Assembly: GCA_964496575.1 (NCBI GenBank)
Contig: CAZCAC010000047.1
Location: forward strand, 1-60,036
Origin: CAZCAC01 sp964496575
Lineage (GTDB): Bacteria; Planctomycetota; UBA1135; GCA-002686595
DNA: 60,036 nt
Reading direction: 5' to 3'
The notes beneath the pieces are model-generated. The model was not told the origin of the DNA, did no database searches, and was given only the letters and a program-made list of their open reading frames with translations. Each line of letters opens with the position of its first letter. The first letter of the stretch is position 1. Shown here in pieces: positions 1 to 9,600 of this stretch. The translations under genes and the position numbers were made by a program.

Positions 1-1342
1 CGAGGCCCCGAGGTTGCAGGAATGACTCCGCGTAGGTCAGGAGCCCTGCATTGACGCCGGTGGCACTACTCTCCTCCTGAAGGGAGCCGACTACCACGGT
101 GTCACCTGACACCGACACTGCGTAGCCGAATCGGTCGAACTTGTCAGGGTTGGAGGGCTTGAAGTAGGCCTCTTGACTCCAGCTCGTACCGTTCCGCACG
201 AAGACATAGGCAGCGCCTGACCAGCTGGTGCTGTTGTCGCTCTGATCGCCATTCACCCCGGTGGCATTGCTGTCTTCACCGATGGCGCCAACTATCACCG
301 TGTCACCTGACACCGACACCGACGAGCCGAACTCATCAGAGCTGTCGGTGTTGGATGCCTTGAGATAGGCCTGTTGGCTCCAACTCGCCCCGCTCCGCAC
401 GAAGACATAGGCCGCGCCCGCATCGAGGGCACTGTTATCGGCCTGATCGCCGTTCACGCCGTCGGAGTCGCTGTCCTCGTGGGGTACACCGATCACCACC
501 GTGTCGCCGGAGATCGCCAGGCAGGAGCCAAAGTGGTCCATCCAGTCAGGATTGGAGGCTTTGAGGTAGGCTTGTTGCGCAATCGGATCGATCGTCAGTG
601 GATAACGCGCGCCGCGATCGTCGACCGAGAGCCGCAGTCCTTCGTCGCAATGCTCGAAGCTCGCACTCAGTCTTTGGCCGTCGGCGTCGAGGGCGGTGAG
701 CCCCTCGTAGGTGAGCACCGTCGAGCCGTTCTCGTTCAGAAAGCGAATGTCTCGCCCACCTGCGGCCACCTCCGGACGCAAGTCGCCGCGAACCGATAGG
801 GTGAGGGTCAACGAGCCCGCCTCGCCTCGAGCTCCATCCATCGGAGGTTCGTGAACGGTGAAGCCGTGCTCGAGGCCACGAGCATCATTGATGTACCACT
901 CCTCGAGCGTCGCGTTCCAGGTGTAGGCGACTCGCTGCCCCTCGGCGCTGACCTCGGTCGGCTTCGCCACCACCAGCTGCTGACCGGCGAAACCATAGCT
1001 CTCGAGCTGCAGTCCCCACGTCCAGGCACCCGAATCGGGCTGCGTGCGGAAGCCGCGACCCTCGAAGCGGGTCAGCCAGCGCTGCCCCGGATTGCGAGCC
1101 TGAAACCCCCCGTCCACGGGATGAACCCGGTGGCGGCCCGCTTCGTACGCCGCCCGGATACCCACCGAATCCCCGACGGAGAGGCCGGTGTGATCCGCCT
1201 CCTCCGACTCGCGTGGGCGCTGATCGGGTCCCGTCGCCCGCTTCGAGTCCATGGTGGAATCCAGCGCCGACTGGCCGAACGCAGCCGTCGCCAGGGTCAG
1301 GCAGCCGGAGAGGATGATCAGTCTCGAGGGAATCATGTCCAT
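1..1342 (-). CDS. Secreted FG-GAP repeat protein, 3' part outside window
   Basis: The reading frame is open from an ATG at 1342 (a second in-frame ATG is at 1336) through the window edge, so the C-terminus is missing and about 447 residues are visible. The N-terminus (MDMIPSRLIILSGCLTLATAAFGQ) is a signal peptide. After a domain of about 220 residues come at least three FG-GAP-type blades, each with an FGxxxxxSGDTVVxGxxxEDS core and a short calcium-loop-like stretch (for example GVNGDQSDNS). Such blades fold as integrin-alpha-like beta-propellers in exported proteins. A secreted or surface location is inferred; no enzymatic motif is visible. It is the first of two propeller proteins in the window. 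Confidence 0.85.
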   Translation of the reverse strand, partial: MDMIPSRLIILSGCLTLATAAFGQSALDSTMDSKRATGPDQRPRESEEADHTGLSVGDSVGIRAAYEAGRHRVHPVDGGFQARNPGQRWLTRFEGRGFRTQPDSGAWTWGLQLESYGFAGQQLVVAKPTEVSAEGQRVAYTWNATLEEWYINDARGLEHGFTVHEPPMDGARGEAGSLTLTLSVRGDLRPEVAAGGRDIRFLNENGSTVLTYEGLTALDADGQRLSASFEHCDEGLRLSVDDRGARYPLTIDPIAQQAYLKASNPDWMDHFGSCLAISGDTVVIGVPHEDSDSDGVNGDQADNSALDAGAAYVFVRSGASWSQQAYLKASNTDSSDEFGSSVSVSGDTVIVGAIGEDSNATGVNGDQSDNSTSWSGAAYVFVRNGTSWSQEAYFKPSNPDKFDRFGYAVSVSGDTVVVGSLQEESSATGVNAGLLTYAESFLQPRGL

Positions 1343-1545
1343 ACCTCTGCGAGGGTGGGTGAGGGAGGGTCCAGAAGGGCGATAGAAGAGGGAGAGGACC
1401 CGACAGGGGGAGATGTCCAAACCTACCCGGTAGTTGCAGAAATTGCCCAGAAACTGCCCGACGACGGGCCGGCGCCCTGGCGGCGGGGTCTTCGCCGGCT
1501 CCGGGCGCAGCTGCAGTTGTCGCGACGTCGGGGCTCAGTGCCCCG

Positions 1546-3978
1546 TCACCGGGTGTCCTCCCGGTCCCGAACCCGCTCGCCGACTCGCTGGGCTTCTCGG
1601 CTCCGGCGCTCGAGCTCGGCCAGAGCGGCTGCCTTCTCCATGCGGGCGCGGTCGGGTGGCGCGGGCAGGAAACCCGGCTGGTCGCCGCGGGGGCGCTCCG
1701 CCAGCCGCCGGGCGCCGGCGCGGATCAGCGCGAGCGCCTCGTCGTAGGCCTCGCCCTCCTCCTTCGCGAGGTCCTGCAGGCAGAGGCTCCGCTCGGGGCG
1801 GTCGAAGCTGACCTGCTGCCCCGAGAGCTCGGAGCCGGTCCGACCGCCGCCGACGTCGACGCCGGTCAGCTCGCGGAGCCGGGCGACCTCGGCCGAGGTC
1901 AGCGGCGAGCGCCCGAAGGGGTTGCCGGGGTAGGCGCTGGCGTAGGTGCCGTAGTACGGGGCGTTCAGGTCGATCCAGGTGACCACGCGGTCTAGCTCCT
2001 CGGCGGTGAGCTCGACGCCCTCGTGCCCCTCGAGAATCACGTCGACCAGCCGGCTGGCGGTCGAGCCCCAGGCGTAGGCGGGCAGGACCTGCGGCGGGCC
2101 GTCGTCGACCGCCTTGACCAGCGGCTTGGGCCGATCGGGATCCGCCGGCGCCCAGCGGATCGGGCTCTTGCTGCGCAGCGCCACGTAGGATGCGTTGAAG
2201 ACCAGCCCGAGGTCGCCGGAGAGGTCGAGGCCGCCGCCGATCTCGTCCCCGCCGCCGTGGCAGCTGGCGCACTTCCGATCGAAGACCGGCTGGACCTCGG
2301 TGAGGTAGTTGAAGTCTCGGGGGGCGCCGTGCCAGCCGGTGAGCTCGGAGGCCTCGCGGGTGAGCGCGATCGGGTGGCGCTGGGTCGGCGCGGCGGTGTG
2401 CCGCGGCTCGTGGCAGCCGGTGCAGCCCACCGCCTCGCCGGGGCGGATCAGCGTGCCGCTGCGCATCGACTGGACCATGCGGCCGTGCTCGTCGAGCAGC
2501 TGGAAGAAGAGGAAGGTGTCGGCCGGGGCGTAGAAGTAGGCCGAGCCGTCCGCCTCCACCGGGACGGTGCCGAGGACCCGCTTGTTGTTGGTCAGGTTCC
2601 AGTTCATCGCCGGCGCCTGCGTCGCGTCGATGTTCCAGGCGGTGTGCGTCCAGGCGGTCTTGGCCGGGGCCTCGATCACCCGCAGCCAGCGGATGCTGCC
2701 GCGCGGAACCGCCTCCATGCCGACGCCGCGGTAGACGTCGGAGACGTAGAAGGTGCCCTCGTCCTCGGCGAGGTCCTCGCGCTCGACCAAGGCGGGCGCG
2801 GCGGGGCGCGGAGCGATCAGCATCGGGTCGTAGCACCCCGGCGCCTCGGTGTGGAGGAGGGTCTCGCCGCCGTCGACATCGAGCAAGAAGAGACCCATCT
2901 GCTCCCCTTCGACCTGCTTGCTACACAGGATATGGCTGCTGGAGATCGGAAAGGGGTCCTCGTACTTGGGGTTGACCCCCTTGAAGGCGTCGATCCTCCC
3001 CGAGCGGGAAGATGAGGGGTCGGTGACGTCCTTCTGGTCGATGAAGCGGCTGAGGTCGGCTGGCCAGGTGCGCAGGAGGGGCCCGGTGCCGTCGCCGCCG
3101 CGGCTGGGGTCGAGGATCGCCAGCGCTCCCCACGGGCGATCGTGGCAGGAGCCCAGGGTGGCGGCGATCAGGTGCGTGCCGGGCACCATCCGCGCGTCGG
3201 CGATCATCCCCGGCGACCAGGCGTTGTTGCCGTAGATCAGCGCGTGCCCGGTGCCGTCGGGGTTGACCGCCCAGAGCCCGAAGGAGGGACCGAAGTGGCG
3301 GTCAACATACTCCCAACGGTCATACAGGATCCGTCCATCGGCCATGACGTGCGGGTGCCCCTCGAAGAGCGTGCTGCCCCCGATCCGCCGGACGCATCCC
3401 CCGTCGGCGTCGATCCGGAAGAGGTTGGCCATGATGTGGCGGTTGCACTGGCAGAACTTGTAGTCGCGCGTCGAGGAGAAGACGAGTCCGCCGTCGGGCA
3501 GCCACTCGGGGTCGATGTCGCTGACCCCTTCGAGGAAGGTCAGCTGGCGCAGGCCGCTGCCGTCGGTACCGATCTCCCAGAGGTGGTAGTCGTCGGCCGG
3601 CGTCCGCCGCATCGAGAAGACGATCCGCTCGCCGGAGAAGTCGACCTCGGGGTCGCGGATCACCCCCTCGGGAGCTTCGTGCAGGGTGCGCACGGTCCCG
3701 CCGGTCGCCCCGAAGTCGATCACCTTCAGCGCGGCGGGGCCGCGGAACTTCCCCGCATTGATCTCGCCGTTCTGGAAGAGGGTCGCGGTGGAGTGGTGGT
3801 CGGAGGCGTACTGGGTCCGGACCACGAAGAGCAGGGAGCGCCCTTCGAGGACGGGGTGGGCCTGGACTTCGCCCTCGGGGGGCGCCTCGGCCCGGGCCGC
3901 GGCGGAGAACAGCGGGAGGCCCACCGCCCCGATCAGGGCTAGGCGATTCAGCGAGAGGGGTCGGCGGCTACCAATCAT
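1546..3978 (-). CDS. HzsA-like exported dihaem cytochrome c-type protein
   Basis: This 810-aa protein begins MIGSRRPLSLNRLALIGAVG, an export signal ending near ARAEA. Residues about 40-390 read as WD40/TolB-like beta-propeller segments (DGSGLRQLTFLEG, DPEWLPDGGLVFSSTRD), followed by a middle domain resembling that of hydrazine synthase alpha subunits. Two c-type haem sites, CTGCH (about 519-523) and CASCH (about 570-574), precede a C-terminal cytochrome-like region. Many planctomycetes that are not anammox bacteria carry such 'HzsA-related' proteins, so hydrazine synthesis should not be assumed and the substrate is unknown. The frame extends upstream to 4323, but that stretch is repeat-derived and lacks a signal peptide, so the ATG at 3978 is preferred. 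A short G+C hairpin (1530-1544) abuts the stop codon. Confidence 0.85.
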   Translation of the reverse strand: MIGSRRPLSLNRLALIGAVGLPLFSAAARAEAPPEGEVQAHPVLEGRSLLFVVRTQYASDHHSTATLFQNGEINAGKFRGPAALKVIDFGATGGTVRTLHEAPEGVIRDPEVDFSGERIVFSMRRTPADDYHLWEIGTDGSGLRQLTFLEGVSDIDPEWLPDGGLVFSSTRDYKFCQCNRHIMANLFRIDADGGCVRRIGGSTLFEGHPHVMADGRILYDRWEYVDRHFGPSFGLWAVNPDGTGHALIYGNNAWSPGMIADARMVPGTHLIAATLGSCHDRPWGALAILDPSRGGDGTGPLLRTWPADLSRFIDQKDVTDPSSSRSGRIDAFKGVNPKYEDPFPISSSHILCSKQVEGEQMGLFLLDVDGGETLLHTEAPGCYDPMLIAPRPAAPALVEREDLAEDEGTFYVSDVYRGVGMEAVPRGSIRWLRVIEAPAKTAWTHTAWNIDATQAPAMNWNLTNNKRVLGTVPVEADGSAYFYAPADTFLFFQLLDEHGRMVQSMRSGTLIRPGEAVGCTGCHEPRHTAAPTQRHPIALTREASELTGWHGAPRDFNYLTEVQPVFDRKCASCHGGGDEIGGGLDLSGDLGLVFNASYVALRSKSPIRWAPADPDRPKPLVKAVDDGPPQVLPAYAWGSTASRLVDVILEGHEGVELTAEELDRVVTWIDLNAPYYGTYASAYPGNPFGRSPLTSAEVARLRELTGVDVGGGRTGSELSGQQVSFDRPERSLCLQDLAKEEGEAYDEALALIRAGARRLAERPRGDQPGFLPAPPDRARMEKAAALAELERRSREAQRVGERVRDREDTR

Positions 3979-4193
3979 CGTTTCGAGCCCGGGGGGACCG
4001 AGCCGGTCGGAGGGAAAAGGCGGGGAGCGCAGTGTACCCCGTCCGCCGCCCTTCCGCAGGGCCCGAGCACTCGGCCCGCCGTCTCGCCGTCGATCCCCAC
4101 GGTACCAGTCCGCTCGCGACCGTCCCCTTCGGGCGATGGCGACGGCATGCGCGGCACGAGGCGAGGCGTACCGATGGCACTCTCCGCGGGAGT
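3979..4193. other. Non-coding stretch upstream of the HzsA-like gene
   Basis: Together with the adjacent palindromic repeat this makes a gap of about 345 bp between two minus-strand genes. It should carry the promoter of the HzsA-like gene, but no convincing -35/-10 pair was seen on the minus strand. Confidence 0.4.
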
Positions 4194-4320
4194 GATACGG
4201 AACCTGATACGGAACCAGGTCTATTCCTACACACTTGCGGCGCCATCTGAGGTCGGTCCCGGCGGCGTGGCAAGTGTGTGAAAACAAACCTGGTTCCGTA
4301 TCGCACTTGGTTCCGTATCG
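4194..4320. repeat. Palindromic interspersed repeat, copy A
   Basis: The outer arms carry GATACGGAACC, duplicated in tandem on both sides, then AACCAGGT / ACCTGGTT. An inner perfect 10-bp stem, ACACACTTGC / GCAAGTGTGT, encloses a loop of about 28 nt. The element ends three bases before the stop codon of the FG-GAP gene at 4324. The same architecture occurs at 43994, 46695 and 48168 with different but complementary inner stems. On the plus strand it encodes the pseudo-peptide KTNLVPY, a useful signature of the family. It could also act as a terminator between the two genes. Confidence 0.85.
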
Positions 4321-4323
4321 CAC

Positions 4324-6069
4324 TCATCGAAAGAGCACCTCGATCCCGTCCGTCGTGTTCGATGTCGACCCGTTGTCCCAGTCCCGATACCAGAGCTGGA
4401 AGTACCAGGTCTCGCCGAGATCGAAGGTCATGCCCGGCGGTAGGTTGTCGAGGTCGAGGGTGAAGCTGACGGCGCCCGTGGCACCGGTGTTGAGGACCTT
4501 TCCCCCGAAGAGGGAGTTGTTGAACCGAACCTGCGGGGCGCCCAGGCACAGGTTGCCGGAGCTGCCGCCGAAGCCGGGCACGAACGCCGTGCTCTCGCTC
4601 GCCAGGAAGTAGGCGAACTCGTACGGCGGGAGATCCCACGCGTCGAGGGTGAAGTCGTTCTCCACGACGACCGGGGAACCGCCGGCTCCGATGACGCCGG
4701 GGACACCCGTGCTGTTGACGGTCGCGACGCAGTAGTTGGCGCTCACGCAGGCGTCGAGGATACCATCGCCGTTCCAGTCGTTCGCGGGATTCTCGAGCTG
4801 GCACTCGTCGGGCTGAGCGTCGCCGTCGCAATCCTCGCTCGTGCCGTCGGCGATGTCGGCGTAGTCCGGGATGCCGTTTGCGTTGCAGTCCTCGAAGGTG
4901 TCGAACACGTAGGCGGAGCCCGAGAGGACCCCGTACTCTTCGTCTCCTGGCGCGCCCACCACGGAATACGCGTCACCGATCGCCACGGAATAACCGAACG
5001 ACTCGGTCGCCGCGCCGTCGCTCGGCAGCAGCTTCGCGGTCTGCTGGCCCGTCATCCCGTTGAACAGGTACGCCGAGCCGGACCCCGATCCGTACTCGTC
5101 GTCTCCCTCCGCGCCGACAATGGCCGTCGAGCCGGCGATCGCCACGGAGCTTCCGAAGTAGTCGTAGCTGACCCCGTCGGTGGGCAGGAGCTTCGCGAGC
5201 TGCTGGCCGGTCGTCGCATGGAACAAGTAGGCCGCGCCGGACGCGACCCCGTTGTCGGTGTCACCCGGCGCTCCGACCACGACCATCGTGCCGTGGATCG
5301 CCACCGAGGAGCCGAAGTAGGCGTTGCTGTCACCATCGTCCGCCAGCAGCCTCGAGACCAGCTGGCCGGTGTTCGCGTCGAACACGAACGCCGAGCCGGA
5401 GTGGTACCCGCTGGCGTCGGCCTTGAATGCACCGACGACCGCCGTCGTGTCGCTGATCGCCACGGAAACGCCGAACAGATCACCCGGCATGCTGCCGGTC
5501 GGAAACAATTTCGCGAGCTGCTGGCCCGTCGCCACGTCGAAGAGGTAGGCCGCACCGGACTCGGGTCCGTTGTCGTCGACTCCCCAGGCGCCGACGACCG
5601 CGATCGTGTCACTGATCGCAACCGATGCGCCGAACTTGTCTCCCGCGACTCCATCGCTCGCCAGGAGCTTCGCGAGCTGTTGACCCGTGACGGTGTCGAA
5701 CAGGTACACCGAGCCGGACCCCAATCCGTTGTCGTCGTCACCGGTAGCCCCGACGATCGCCGTCGTGCCATGGATCGCGACGGCGTTGCCGAAGCCGTCT
5801 CCGGTCGCACCGTCCGCCGGCGACAGCTTCGCGAACTGCTGGCCCGTCGTCATCTCGAACAGGTAGGCGGACCCCGGAGTAGATCCGTCTTCGATCGCAC
5901 CCACGATCGTCGTCGTGCCGCTGACTCCCTCCGACGTTCCGAAACCCTTGAACGGTCCGCTGTCACCGGGGAGCAACTTCCAGTCCTCGTGGATCTGGGC
6001 CGAGGCAAGGGAGCTCGTCACGACCATTCCGGCGAGGACGTCCAGTGCGAGTTGGCAGAGGCTCTTCAT
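4324..6069 (-). CDS. Secreted FG-GAP beta-propeller protein with WYR-type C-terminal domain
   Basis: This 581-aa protein has a signal peptide (MKSLCQLALDVLAGMVVTSSLASAQ) and about seven tandem propeller blades of about 50 residues. Most blades contain FGxSVAIxxTxAVVGAxGD and end GSAYLFxxxTGQQxAKL. A cysteine-rich linker (DCNANGIPDYADIADG, DCDGDAQPDEC) follows, then a C-terminal domain of about 130 residues ending GETWYFQLWYRDWDNGS...NTTDGIEVLF. That last domain resembles domains in the proteins at 39215 and 46828. Export to the surface or periplasm is inferred; no catalytic motif is seen. The start at 6069 is chosen because the signal peptide begins there; the upstream extension to 6156 is not protein-like. 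Confidence 0.85.
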   Translation of the reverse strand: MKSLCQLALDVLAGMVVTSSLASAQIHEDWKLLPGDSGPFKGFGTSEGVSGTTTIVGAIEDGSTPGSAYLFEMTTGQQFAKLSPADGATGDGFGNAVAIHGTTAIVGATGDDDNGLGSGSVYLFDTVTGQQLAKLLASDGVAGDKFGASVAISDTIAVVGAWGVDDNGPESGAAYLFDVATGQQLAKLFPTGSMPGDLFGVSVAISDTTAVVGAFKADASGYHSGSAFVFDANTGQLVSRLLADDGDSNAYFGSSVAIHGTMVVVGAPGDTDNGVASGAAYLFHATTGQQLAKLLPTDGVSYDYFGSSVAIAGSTAIVGAEGDDEYGSGSGSAYLFNGMTGQQTAKLLPSDGAATESFGYSVAIGDAYSVVGAPGDEEYGVLSGSAYVFDTFEDCNANGIPDYADIADGTSEDCDGDAQPDECQLENPANDWNGDGILDACVSANYCVATVNSTGVPGVIGAGGSPVVVENDFTLDAWDLPPYEFAYFLASESTAFVPGFGGSSGNLCLGAPQVRFNNSLFGGKVLNTGATGAVSFTLDLDNLPPGMTFDLGETWYFQLWYRDWDNGSTSNTTDGIEVLFR

Positions 6070-6431
6070 GGTGTTTTCAGGGTTGCAGGACGTTCCGACA
6101 GGCCCACGTCGCGATGATAACGTGATACCGAGCCCGCGCGATCTCCGCCACCCCAATAGAGTATTTCACGGACGGGTTCGGTGTCGCCATTTCAAGTGCT
6201 CCTTGATCTCCTACCTCGGCCTCGACACCCGGCCACCGCGGCCAAGCAGGGCAGTCAACGGATATCCCCAGGAAAGAGATGTCTCCGGACGCCGTCACGG
6301 TTCTGGAATCTCAGAAAACCCGCCTTCGCGGCGCCGATGCCCGGGCTCGAGCCCCAGGCGTACTTCCTGAATCCGCCACGGCCAGGACAAACCGGCCCGC
6401 TGCTACGAACCGACCTGGTTGCGGGCCCACT
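6070..6431. other. Non-coding stretch, no gene seen
   Basis: This stretch lies upstream of the FG-GAP gene on the minus strand. A 73-codon minus-strand frame (6077-6298) has no recognisable features and no ribosome-binding site. It presumably holds the promoter of the gene starting at 6069. Confidence 0.4.
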
Positions 6432-6536
6432 CGGGAGCGCCTTCCACTGGCAGCCAGTGCGCACTCGGTAGAGGATGCCTGCCAACGCAACCCGATCAGG
6501 AACTCGCGGCCTGCCACCCTTGGGCTTGGAAGGCTC
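6432..6536 (-). pseudogene. IS5-family transposase N-terminal relic
   Basis: The minus-strand translation contains PKGGRPRVPDRVALAGILY followed by RVRTGCQWKALP. This matches the N-terminal DUF4096-like segment of IS5-group transposases (GRPxxxDRxxLxGILYxLRTGCQWxxLP). Homology is lost soon after KALP, and there is no DDE domain, start codon or terminal inverted repeat, so only about 35 codons survive. It marks an old insertion. It lies 10 bp from the palindromic element at 6546-6666; whether the two are related is unknown. Confidence 0.65.
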
Positions 6537-6545
6537 GGGGGGCCG

Positions 6546-6666
6546 GCGTATACGGAGGCGTATACGGAGTCGCACACCTCGCCGCGGTCCTATGCAAGAC
6601 AGACTCGCGTGCGGCACGGTCTTGCCGCAAAACCCCGGCAAGGAGTGCGACACCGTATCACGGTAC
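6546..6666. repeat. Diverged palindromic element, copy E
   Basis: The left arm has a tandem GCGTATACGGAG doublet followed by TCGCAC; the right arm reads GTGCGACACCGTATCACGG. A nested stem GCAAGAC / GTCTTGC lies inside. The layout (doubled outer GTATACGG/GATACGG box, inner stem, right end flush with a minus-strand stop codon) mirrors copy A, but the central sequence differs. It is therefore a probable distant member of the family rather than a clear copy. It lies directly behind the CHAT gene and may serve as its terminator. Confidence 0.5.
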
Positions 6667-9600
6667 TCAACGCCACTCCCCGGAGAGGACCCACGCCGCC
6701 CAGTCCCGGACCGGATGGCCCGCCGCGCGGAGGTCGCACTTCGCCCTCCACAGCGCCTCCGCCTTGCCCATCTCCTCGAGCCAGAGGTGGGTGTAGAAGA
6801 GCTCCATCAGCTGTCGAGTGGCGGCGTCGTCGACCTTCCACAGCGAGGTGATCGCCGTGCGCACCCCGGCGGCGTGCAGCGCGGACTGGAGGGACTGGAT
6901 CCCCTGGCCAGCGCGGCGAATGCCGACGTTCGTCTCGCAGGCGGAGAGCACGGCCATCTCGCAGGCGGAAAGGTCGGTCCCGGCCAGCTCCTCGGCGGTC
7001 AGGATGCCCGGCACCCGGCCGAGCGAGTCCCGGCCCCGGTTGGCGCCGGCGAAGGCCAGACCGCAGAGGGTGCTCGGCGCGAGGGACTCCACGGTCTGGC
7101 TCGCGCTCACCGGCGACCACGACCCGCCACGGTCCTGCTCGTCGTGGCTCGAGGAAACGCTCTCCGGCGCGAACCAGCCGTGCGTCGCCAGGTGCAGGAA
7201 ACGCTTGCCCGGTGCGATCTCGTGAAAGCGGCCCTTCGTCGCCTCCTTCTTCATCAGCATCGCCGCCTCTCGCTCGAACGCCTCGTCGAACAGGGTGAAG
7301 GTCGCCTCCGCTTCGAAGCGCGTCTGAAGGAGCGGGGAGAAACCCGCCCTCCGCGGCGCGCGATCCCCCTCCGGCGGCGGGGAGGTGGGCCGGTCCGCTC
7401 CATTCTCAGCGCGGCGCTCGACCTCGGCGTTGAAGTCCACCCCCCCCACGACCAGCAGGCCGGGCTCGCTCTCGGGTCGGCCCCTGGGCGAAAGGAGACG
7501 ATCGAAGGAGACCTCGTGGACGATCCTCCACCGATCCCCGACGCGCCCCTCGTCGAGCGGCAACGCATCGAGCGACACCAGGTGCAGGAAGTCGTCGAGA
7601 CAGACGTGCAGGCGGATCGTCTCCTCGTCGAGCGCTTCGATGACGGGATCGAAGATACGAGCGCGCAGGGCCTCGCCCGCCTTCACCTCGAGATCGGGCT
7701 CATCGTCCGACATGGCGAGCCCGCGCTCGATCGGCTTTCCCAGGGCCGCTCGCCACTCCTCGGCGAGCGTCTCGAGCTCCGCCGCCGCTCCGAGGTCGAC
7801 CCTCCGCAAAGTCCCGTCCGGCCGGACGACGTGGGCGATGAGCCGGCTCTCCTTCCGGTGGCCGAGCTCGGCCTCCTCGCTCGGGCGCCAGAGGCGGATC
7901 CGCCGGAAGCCGATCGCGGCGGCGTCCTCCGGGAGGCTGCTCGCCACAGCCTCGACCTCGATGGGGCGCGGGGTGATCCCTCGACCGACGAGGATCTCGC
8001 GCAACCCCCGCTCGAGCCGGTCCCGCTCGAGGCTGAGGCGGGAGACCTCCGCCGTGAACTCCTCGGCGGTTCGATCCGACCCGAATCCCGCGGCGACGAG
8101 GTCGTTGAGCCCCTCCCGAAGCCCGAGGATCTCGCCGCGGCGGGCGCGCACCTCGGGGGACTCCGCGACCGTCGCCGGCAGCGGAACGGATACGGCGTGC
8201 CGCCACGTCTCGATGATCGCGAACGCGAGCGCTCCCCGACTCTCGGATTCCTCGGGATCGAGCAGGGTGGTGACGGTCGAGATTCTGAACCGGGCGCCCC
8301 TGGCCGCCTGGCGCACCTCGCGCGGCGCAAGGACGGAGATCGACTCCAGCCGACGGAGCATCCCGTGAGCGAGCTTCTCCGCCTCCGCCACGGCAGCGGG
8401 CTGATCGCCCAACAGGTACATCGTGCCGCAGAGGTTCCCCCGGACGAAGAGGACATCGCGGTGGTCAGCGGGCAAGAGCGTCTCCAGGCCCCCGAGCAAG
8501 GTCTCCTCGATCGCCCGGGCGCCGGAAAGGTCACCGTCGAGCCGCAGGCAATTGGCGAGGTTCAGACGGATGTCGAGGAGGTCCGGGTGCGTCGCCGGCA
8601 TGGTGCGCTCGTACGCCTCGAGCACCTGCTCGAGGAGCTCCCGGGCGCGGGCGGAATCGCCGAGACGCCCCACCGTCACGGCGAGATTGATCCGGGCGGC
8701 GAGGAGTCTCGGGTGATCCGCGGGCACGGTTCGCTCGAAAGCCGCGACCACGCCCTCCTCGATCACGCGAGCACGCTCGAGATCACCTCCGCTCTTCAGG
8801 CAGACGGTCAACCTCATTCGAGTGGCCAGGAGATCCGGGTGGTCCTCGGGGAGGATGCGCTCGAAGTTCACGAGCACCGACTCGACGATGGCGCGGGCGC
8901 CGGGAACATCTCCCATCTCCTGCATCGTGGCGGCGAGTCTCAGCCGGGCGCGGAGGACGCTCGGGTGGTCCGCCTCGTGGGTCACCTCGTACCCTTGCAG
9001 GATGGCCTCCTCCAGCGCACGCGCTGCGAGGATGTCTCCCATCGCCCCCATGGTGGCCGCGAGGGCTCCCCTGATCTGGGGGAGCTCCGGGTGATCCGCG
9101 GGAAACTCCTGCTCGCTGGTTTCCAGCAGCTCCTCCAGAAACGCGCGGGCTCCCGCGAGGTCTCCCATGAGGCGCATGTTGTCGGCGATGCACAGGTGGG
9201 CTCGGACGACCTCGGGGTGGGCTGGTGGAAGCGAGCGCTCGCAGGCTTCCAGCACCTCTTCCAGGATCACGCGAGCTCCCCGGAACTCGCCCATTCCCTC
9301 CATGGCGCTGGCGAGGTTCGTCTTGATCCGGAGGAGGTGGGGGTGGTCGGCCGGCAGGAGCCGCTCGAGGGCCTCGACCACCGCCTCGACCATCGCTCGC
9401 GCCTCGGCGTACTCCCCCAGCGAGCTCAGGGTCGAAGCCAGGTGCAGGCGGTTGGTATCGAGGTTCGGGTGGTCGGCGGGCAGCGTGCGCTCGTCGGATT
9501 CCACGACGGATTCCTGGAGCGCGCGAGCGCCGTGGAGATCCCCCAGATCGCTCAGGGCGGTGGCGAGGTTCGCGCGAGTCCGGACGATGCTCGGGTGGTC

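Noticed and set aside
3979..4323. N-terminal extension of the HzsA-like gene up to 4323
   Set aside because: The extra 115 residues are encoded by palindromic repeat A and non-coding DNA; the signal peptide starts at 3978.
6077..6298. 73-codon minus-strand ORF
   Set aside because: No ribosome site, unremarkable composition, no family recognised.
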